This document shows positions 5,316 through 8,760 of a DNA stretch of 8,760 nucleotides, piece after piece. The stretch is from JBIOJB01 sp044450465 (GTDB taxonomy: Bacteria > Chloroflexota > Dormibacteria > Dormibacterales > Dormibacteraceae): positions 1-8,760 of the forward strand of contig JBIOJB010000115.1 in the NCBI GenBank assembly GCA_044450465.1, written 5' to 3'. The first letter of the stretch is position 1. Each line of letters opens with the position of its first letter. Below the pieces are notes generated by a model. That model was not told the origin of the DNA. It saw only the letters and a program-made list of their open reading frames with translations, and ran no database searches. Both the position numbers and the translations under genes were made by a program.

Positions 5316-6532
5316 GTCTGCCCGATGAGTCGTGACGAGCGCGGAAGAGTGAGAAGCACGATCAGCGGTGCAAGGCTGAGGACGGCGGCGATCCCGAACA
5401 CGTAAACCTGCCCAGCACCGAACGCCGCGGCTCCGATCACGGGACCGATGACGCCGCCGATGTAGAACGGAAACAGGATCTGCCCGAGCACGGCCCCCCG
5501 CCGTTCGGGGCTGACCGTGGCCGCCATGACCGCCATGCTCGCGGTCAGGATGGCCGCCGCAAAGACCCCGTTGGCGAAGAGCCCGACGGCGAATGGCAGA
5601 AGCTGCCGGCTGAACGCGACGCCTGTAAGGGCGAGCGCGCACCCGATCGAGGTGAGGTTCAAGACGGCGACATGTCCGAACCTCTGCATCGCAGCGCCCC
5701 ACAGCGGCGAGGCCACAGCCTGGCCCAGCCCGACGGCGGAGAGAACGGCACCGACCGCGGTCACCGTGTCAGTCGGTGACAGTCGCGCGATGTAGATGGG
5801 CGCGTAGGGCAGCACAGTCCACAATCCGACCTGGCATACCGCTGTGGCGAGGAAGAGCCGCCATACGAGCGGCTTGCTCACTATCTCGTCGAGCGCCCCG
5901 CGCAGAAGGCTCAACACCCGGAGGTCGGCGGGGCGGGCATGCTCGCCCTCCCTCATCACGACCACCAGCAAAAGAGCCATCGTCGCCGAAAGGACGGCGT
6001 CGAAGAGGAGCATCCCGCGGACATCCACGACGTGAACCAGCAGTGCTCCGAGTATCGGGCCGACGGCGCGCCCGGCCGGCGAACCGGCTCCAACGATGCC
6101 GACGGCAAGAGCAAGCCTTGCTTTGGGTGTCGTCGACGCCTGCACGGCGAGCATCACGCCTGTGTTGCCGAGGATGAAGCCGTTGAGGCAGCGGAACACC
6201 AACGCCATCCAGGGCTCTGTCGACAGTGCCCAACCGGCGAAGATCACCGCCTCGAGCGCGGCGCTGCGGACGATCACGTATTTGCGGCTGTAACGGTCGG
6301 CGAGCACCCCCCAGAAGGGAGCCATGGGCAGAGCCAGGATCCAGCCGAGGCTGGACATGGCCGCGATCCAGCCCGGAACCTGGGCTGCCGGAACATGCAG
6401 CTCCCGGAGATAAATGGGCGTGTACGCGGTCAGCTGGGTCCACGACTGGCTTTCAACACAGGTCGTGGCCGCGAACAGGACTGCGAGGCCGACCCAACCT
6501 GCGGCGGCTCCTGCCCTGGCTGTGGTCTGCAC
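5312..6532 (-). CDS. MFS transporter, 12 membrane helices
   Basis: A 406-residue inner-membrane transporter of the major facilitator superfamily, with two six-helix halves joined by a basic loop around 193-225. The motif-A loop between helices 2 and 3 is GVLADRYSRK (75-84); a weaker second copy, SPLWGAAMQRFGHV (275-288), occupies the same place in the second half. PAGRAVGPILGALL (152-165) and GGVIGPVIGAAAFGAG (359-374) are Gly-rich helix motifs of drug-efflux-type MFS proteins. The substrate cannot be read from sequence; export of a small molecule is the usual role for this subgroup. The start is GTG at 6532, since no ATG or TTG lies in frame nearby and the hydrophobic first helix begins about residue 12. 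A GGAGGA lies 13 nt upstream, unusually far. First gene of the minus-strand block; the stop overlaps the phosphodiesterase start. Confidence 0.87.
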   Translation of the reverse strand: MQTTARAGAAAGWVGLAVLFAATTCVESQSWTQLTAYTPIYLRELHVPAAQVPGWIAAMSSLGWILALPMAPFWGVLADRYSRKYVIVRSAALEAVIFAGWALSTEPWMALVFRCLNGFILGNTGVMLAVQASTTPKARLALAVGIVGAGSPAGRAVGPILGALLVHVVDVRGMLLFDAVLSATMALLLVVVMREGEHARPADLRVLSLLRGALDEIVSKPLVWRLFLATAVCQVGLWTVLPYAPIYIARLSPTDTVTAVGAVLSAVGLGQAVASPLWGAAMQRFGHVAVLNLTSIGCALALTGVAFSRQLLPFAVGLFANGVFAAAILTASMAVMAATVSPERRGAVLGQILFPFYIGGVIGPVIGAAAFGAGQVYVFGIAAVLSLAPLIVLLTLPRSSRLIGQT

Positions 6533-6535
6533 TCA

Positions 6536-6551
6536 GGATAGCTTATCCTCC
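6536..6551 (-). promoter_or_regulatory. Shine-Dalgarno and small hairpin ahead of the MFS start
   Basis: On the minus strand GGAGGA (6551-6546) is followed by TAAGCTATCCTGA and then the GTG. The 13 nt spacing is long. Positions 6548-6536 read GGATA-AGC-TATCC, a 5-bp hairpin sharing the GGA of the Shine-Dalgarno. The stem may shorten the effective spacing or partly hide the ribosome site. The same inverted repeat could instead be a DNA operator. Confidence 0.35.
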
Positions 6552-6565
6552 GGCTGAATCTGACA

Positions 6566-6595
6566 TTCTTACGCTCGCCATTGACAGATTGGCAA
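6566..6595 (-). promoter_or_regulatory. Likely promoter of the MFS-led operon
   Basis: On the minus strand TTGCCA (6595-6590, 5 of 6 to TTGACA) is followed after 18 nt by TAAGAA (6571-6566), a modest -10. Transcription would begin near 6560, giving a leader of roughly 28 nt containing the Shine-Dalgarno and hairpin. It overlaps the spacer of the plus-strand promoter at 6581-6610. Confidence 0.35.
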
Positions 6596-6610
6596 GCCAC
6601 GCCGTAAATT
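6581..6610 (+). promoter_or_regulatory. Promoter of the 6617-7982 operon, placed for a leaderless mRNA
   Basis: A perfect -35 TTGACA (6581-6586) is followed after 18 nt by TAAATT (6605-6610). The ATG of the next gene begins at 6617, only 6 nt after the -10, exactly where transcription should start. No Shine-Dalgarno is present, so translation probably begins on a leaderless transcript. Confidence 0.72.
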
Positions 6611-6616
6611 TGTCGC

Positions 6617-7384
6617 ATGAATGACCCCAGACGCGAAATCCTGAGCCAGGTGGCGAGCGGCGAGATCACCCCAGACGAGGGCGCGGCCCGCCTGGACCTC
6701 ATCGATGGCGAGCCCGCCGCTGTGGCGGCGGCCACGGCACCGCCCCCGGGACAGCCGGCCGGTGCGACGCTCCGTCGAGTCAAGGTCTCGACGCAGATAG
6801 GCACCGCCGAAGTGGTCGGCGATCCAAGCGTCGCTTTCGCCGTCGCCGAAGGCGCCCACAGCGCGCGCCAGGAGGGCGACATGATGGTGTTCGAACAGCG
6901 CCCCTTCGAGGGATCCGACACCTTCACGTTCGGCCACCCCGGAAATGCGCGTGGACCCCGGCGAAACCTGATCGTCAGGATGAATCCGGACCTCGAGCTG
7001 ATCACGGATGTCCAGGCCGGCAGCGTCCGGGTGGTCGGCGTGCACGGCCCCATCAAGAGCGAGGTTCAGGCGGGGAACTTCTCGATCGAAGACTTTCGAG
7101 GGCCACTCGAACTCTCATTTCAAGCGGGAATCGTCATTGCCAGAGGCCGGCTCGAGACAGGAGAAAGCCGCATCCACTGCGAGATGGGCTCGGTCGCAGT
7201 CCGGCTGGAGAAGGGATCGAGCGTCCGGATCGGCGCGCGCACCCAACTGGGCAAGCTCGTGCTCGAAGGGGCCGGCGCGCAGGCGTCCGCGAGCGGCTCT
7301 GACAAACGCCTGACCGTAGGCGCCGGGGCCGCATCGCTGGACATCAACTGCGAGATGGGCAACGTGCGGGTGACAGTAGATTGA
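6617..7384 (+). CDS. YvlB/DUF4097-like protein with N-terminal SHOCT-like motif and repeated beta region
   Basis: 255 residues with no signal peptide or membrane helix, so probably cytoplasmic. Residues 7-28 (REILSQVASGEITPDEGAARL region) form a two-helix SHOCT-like/YvlB N-terminal motif. A Pro/Ala linker (31-52) leads to a beta-rich C-terminal half of the DUF4097 (adhesin-like) kind. There QAG recurs at 133-135, 151-153 and 169-171, exactly 18 residues apart, and CEMG recurs at 188-191 and 245-248, as expected for stacked beta-solenoid turns. In Firmicutes, YvlB-type proteins belong to cell-envelope stress regulons; a similar role here is an inference. The ATG is 6 nt after a good -10, hence leaderless. 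The stop overlaps the next gene's TTG by 4 nt (TTGA). Family assignment is moderately secure; molecular function is unknown. Confidence 0.75.
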   Translation: MNDPRREILSQVASGEITPDEGAARLDLIDGEPAAVAAATAPPPGQPAGATLRRVKVSTQIGTAEVVGDPSVAFAVAEGAHSARQEGDMMVFEQRPFEGSDTFTFGHPGNARGPRRNLIVRMNPDLELITDVQAGSVRVVGVHGPIKSEVQAGNFSIEDFRGPLELSFQAGIVIARGRLETGESRIHCEMGSVAVRLEKGSSVRIGARTQLGKLVLEGAGAQASASGSDKRLTVGAGAASLDINCEMGNVRVTVD

Positions 7385-7764
7385 CGGCCCGAGCCGCGCG
7401 ACGCCGTCCCCCCCTCAACTGCCCCGTTTGCGACTCAAGGCTCGCGCTGACGAGGCTGAGCTGTCCCGCGTGCGACACGGAGCTTTCCGGAGCTTTCAGC
7501 ACGTGTGAGTTCTGCGTTCTCTCCGACGATGACCGATCCGTGCTGCGCGTTTTCCTCGCCTCTCGAGGAAACATGAAGGAGCTCGAGCGGGTGCTTGGCG
7601 TGAGCTACCCGACCGCGCGCGCGCGATTCGACGCCCTGCTGGCAAAGATCGGAATCGAGCGTCCATCCTCCGCGCCACCGGCCAGTCGCGTCGAGCTTAT
7701 GGAACAGGTTGCCCGCGGAGAAATCGGCATCGACGAGGCTCTGAAGCGCCTCGAGACTACGTGA
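7381..7764 (+). CDS. DUF2089 family protein: zinc ribbon, helix-turn-helix and SHOCT-like tail
   Basis: 127 residues. The N-terminus carries CPVC (14-17) and CPAC (28-31), a four-Cys zinc ribbon, plus a third pair CEFC (42-45). Residues 50-92 (LRVFLASRGNMKELERVLGVSYPTARARFDALLAKIG) form a helix-turn-helix resembling sigma-factor region 4, with YPTARAR as the likely recognition helix. This order is that of DUF2089. The tail (104-124, VELMEQVARGEIGIDEALKRLE) repeats the SHOCT-like motif found at the N-terminus of the preceding protein. A DNA-binding regulatory role is likely from the fold, but targets are unknown. TTG at 7381 overlaps the upstream stop by 4 nt; the first good ATG (7573) would remove the zinc ribbon. 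Neighbours suggest it works with the YvlB-like protein, perhaps as a regulator and partner pair. Confidence 0.85.
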   Translation: MTARAARRRPPLNCPVCDSRLALTRLSCPACDTELSGAFSTCEFCVLSDDDRSVLRVFLASRGNMKELERVLGVSYPTARARFDALLAKIGIERPSSAPPASRVELMEQVARGEIGIDEALKRLETT

Positions 7765-7775
7765 GGAGTTTGACC

Positions 7776-7982
7776 ATGAATCCCATGGACCGCGCCGACC
7801 GAGCCCCCGAGGAATTCGCCCGGCACCTCGCCGAGCAGCAGGCACGAATGCAGGCGGCGCAGGGTTTCGTCCACTACGCGCATTCGCAAACAGGGCTGCT
7901 GGCGCGGTTTCTCCAGCGTATGGCAGACCGTATCGACCCGACCGGAGAAGCTCGCCGAGAGCTCAGGTCGCCCCGAGCGTAA
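7776..7982 (+). CDS. Small uncharacterised protein, 68 residues
   Basis: I do not recognise this protein. It is charged and Ala-, Arg- and Gln-rich. A likely long helix (about 10-36, EEFARHLAEQQARMQAAQGF) is followed by a second amphipathic helix (42-55, QTGLLARFLQRMAD). There are no Cys residues, signal peptide or membrane segment. I chose ATG at 7776 because GAGGAG (7763-7768) lies 7 nt upstream, the best ribosome site in the window; a GTG at 7761 overlapping the DUF2089 stop (GTGA) would add five residues and is less likely. It is the last gene of the plus-strand operon and ends 10 nt before the convergent gene's stop. A small accessory or partner of the DUF2089/YvlB pair is a guess from position only. 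Confidence 0.68.
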   Translation: MNPMDRADRAPEEFARHLAEQQARMQAAQGFVHYAHSQTGLLARFLQRMADRIDPTGEARRELRSPRA

Positions 7983-7992
7983 TCCCTGAAAG

Positions 7993-8760
7993 CTAGCTGA
8001 CGCCCGCCGCGGACAGGCCTGCATTGTGCGCCGCCGCGGTGTTGGCCCCAGCGTCAAGAGCCCGCACGGCCGCGGTCGCAAAAAGGTGGGCCTTGTGCGT
8101 GTCCAGGCTAAGGTCGATGTTCGCCAGCGCGAACCAGGCGCAGTAGGTCTGCCGCCCGCTGGCCACCGCCGCCGGCGGCCGGCTCATCGCTGCGGTCGCC
8201 CACTGCACGGCGGTCGCGACATCCTTGCCTCCGGCCAGGGCTCGGAATGCGCCCTGCGCCGCGGCGTGGCAGGCGCTCGCCGGCGCACCGCCCCTTTTGG
8301 CCCACGAGAACCACTCCGCATACGAGCGATCCTCCGGCGTGGGCACCATCTTCTTGGAGCCGAGCTTGCCGCTCTGCCTGACCACGGCCCACGACGATCT
8401 GCCGGACGCGGTCGCCGTGATCTCCTGGGCAGGAGGGTTCGATCCGCTCGGCGGCCGCGACCCTGGCGGCGACGGCGGCGGGGGAATTGTCGTCCTCGGA
8501 TCGCTTGACGACGGCGGAGGCTGAGTCGTCTGAGGATAGGCGGCAGCCGCAGCAGGCGGTTCGGACGGCTGGCGCCGGTTGAACGATCCGAACTGCGACT
8601 CGGGCTCGTCGAAGCTCGACGGCTCCGGCGCGATCCGGATTCGCGGCGCCCAGGCGGGGATCTGGACCGGCGCCGGCCAGTCCACTGACGGCTCTGCCTC
8701 CGCCGGCGGTTGGGGCGGGACCGGAGCCCAGGCCGGCTGCGTCGGGGCGGCGGGCCCTGC
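7993..8760 (-). CDS. Proline-rich protein with two C-terminal helical repeats (5' end beyond the window)
   Basis: The frame is open from the right edge to TAG at 7993-7995, giving 255 visible residues; the true start lies outside, and the GTG at 8685 is only an internal valine codon or alternative start. The first 100 or so residues are a disordered Pro/Ala/Ser region with PAWAP occurring twice. A short basic patch (around SGKLGSKKMVP) precedes two related helical units of about 45 residues. Both begin YxxWFxxA and continue to a segment [F/V]RALxxG; in GTG-based numbering they start at Tyr122 and Tyr181. I do not recognise a named family. Such long Pro-rich linkers usually tether an N-terminal module, for example a zinc ribbon or membrane anchor, to a C-terminal binding domain, but that part is not visible here. 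It converges on the plus-strand operon with no clear terminator between. Confidence 0.75.
   Translation of the reverse strand, partial: AGPAAPTQPAWAPVPPQPPAEAEPSVDWPAPVQIPAWAPRIRIAPEPSSFDEPESQFGSFNRRQPSEPPAAAAAYPQTTQPPPSSSDPRTTIPPPPSPPGSRPPSGSNPPAQEITATASGRSSWAVVRQSGKLGSKKMVPTPEDRSYAEWFSWAKRGGAPASACHAAAQGAFRALAGGKDVATAVQWATAAMSRPPAAVASGRQTYCAWFALANIDLSLDTHKAHLFATAAVRALDAGANTAAAHNAGLSAAGVS

Noticed and set aside
5316..5702. Upstream extension of the phosphodiesterase frame
   Set aside because: It lies entirely inside the MFS gene in another frame and is Arg-rich; the GTG at 5315 gives the normal N-terminus.
7983..7992. Possible terminator between convergent genes
   Set aside because: Only a short AGCTAGCT palindrome is present, with no stable stem and no U tract.

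Overview
The window is high-GC bacterial DNA packed with ordinary chromosomal genes. GTG and TTG starts are common, several genes overlap by 4 nt at start/stop, and at least one gene appears to be read from a leaderless mRNA. This style fits a soil-type lineage such as Dormibacterota, Chloroflexota or a deep Actinomycetota. That placement is an inference from gene style, because no rRNA or other taxonomic marker is present. I see no mobile element, phage gene, CRISPR array, tRNA or rRNA.

Left edge (1-524, minus): the N-terminal 143 codons of a galactose-1-phosphate uridylyltransferase (galT), coupled to a 32-codon ORF directly upstream. Next (about 546-797, plus) is a 250-bp stretch with no convincing protein gene. 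It holds an extended -10 promoter, a candidate multibranched structured RNA of about 170 nt, and a strong 28-nt perfect palindrome that looks like an intrinsic terminator. It lies just ahead of a hotdog-fold thioesterase (798-1262), so it may be either a free small RNA or a leader/attenuator of that gene. It is the least explained part of the window.

Centre (1271-6532, minus): five closely packed genes in the order MFS transporter, YfcE/MJ0936-like phosphodiesterase, tandem GNAT acetyltransferase, CbpA-type J-protein, membrane-anchored spermidine-synthase-like protein. Three of the four junctions overlap (4, 8 and 25 nt) and the other gap is 43 nt, so the block is probably one operon. The functions do not form a recognisable pathway.

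Right (6617-7982, plus): a divergent three-gene operon with a clear TTGACA promoter sited for a leaderless start. It encodes a cytoplasmic YvlB/DUF4097-like protein with an 18-residue repeat, a DUF2089 zinc-ribbon/HTH protein, and an unrecognised 68-residue protein. The first two share a short SHOCT-like motif, at the N-terminus of one and the C-terminus of the other, which suggests they interact in a regulatory or envelope-stress module. The window ends in a minus-strand gene (7993 to past the edge) for a proline-rich protein with two degenerate helical repeats.
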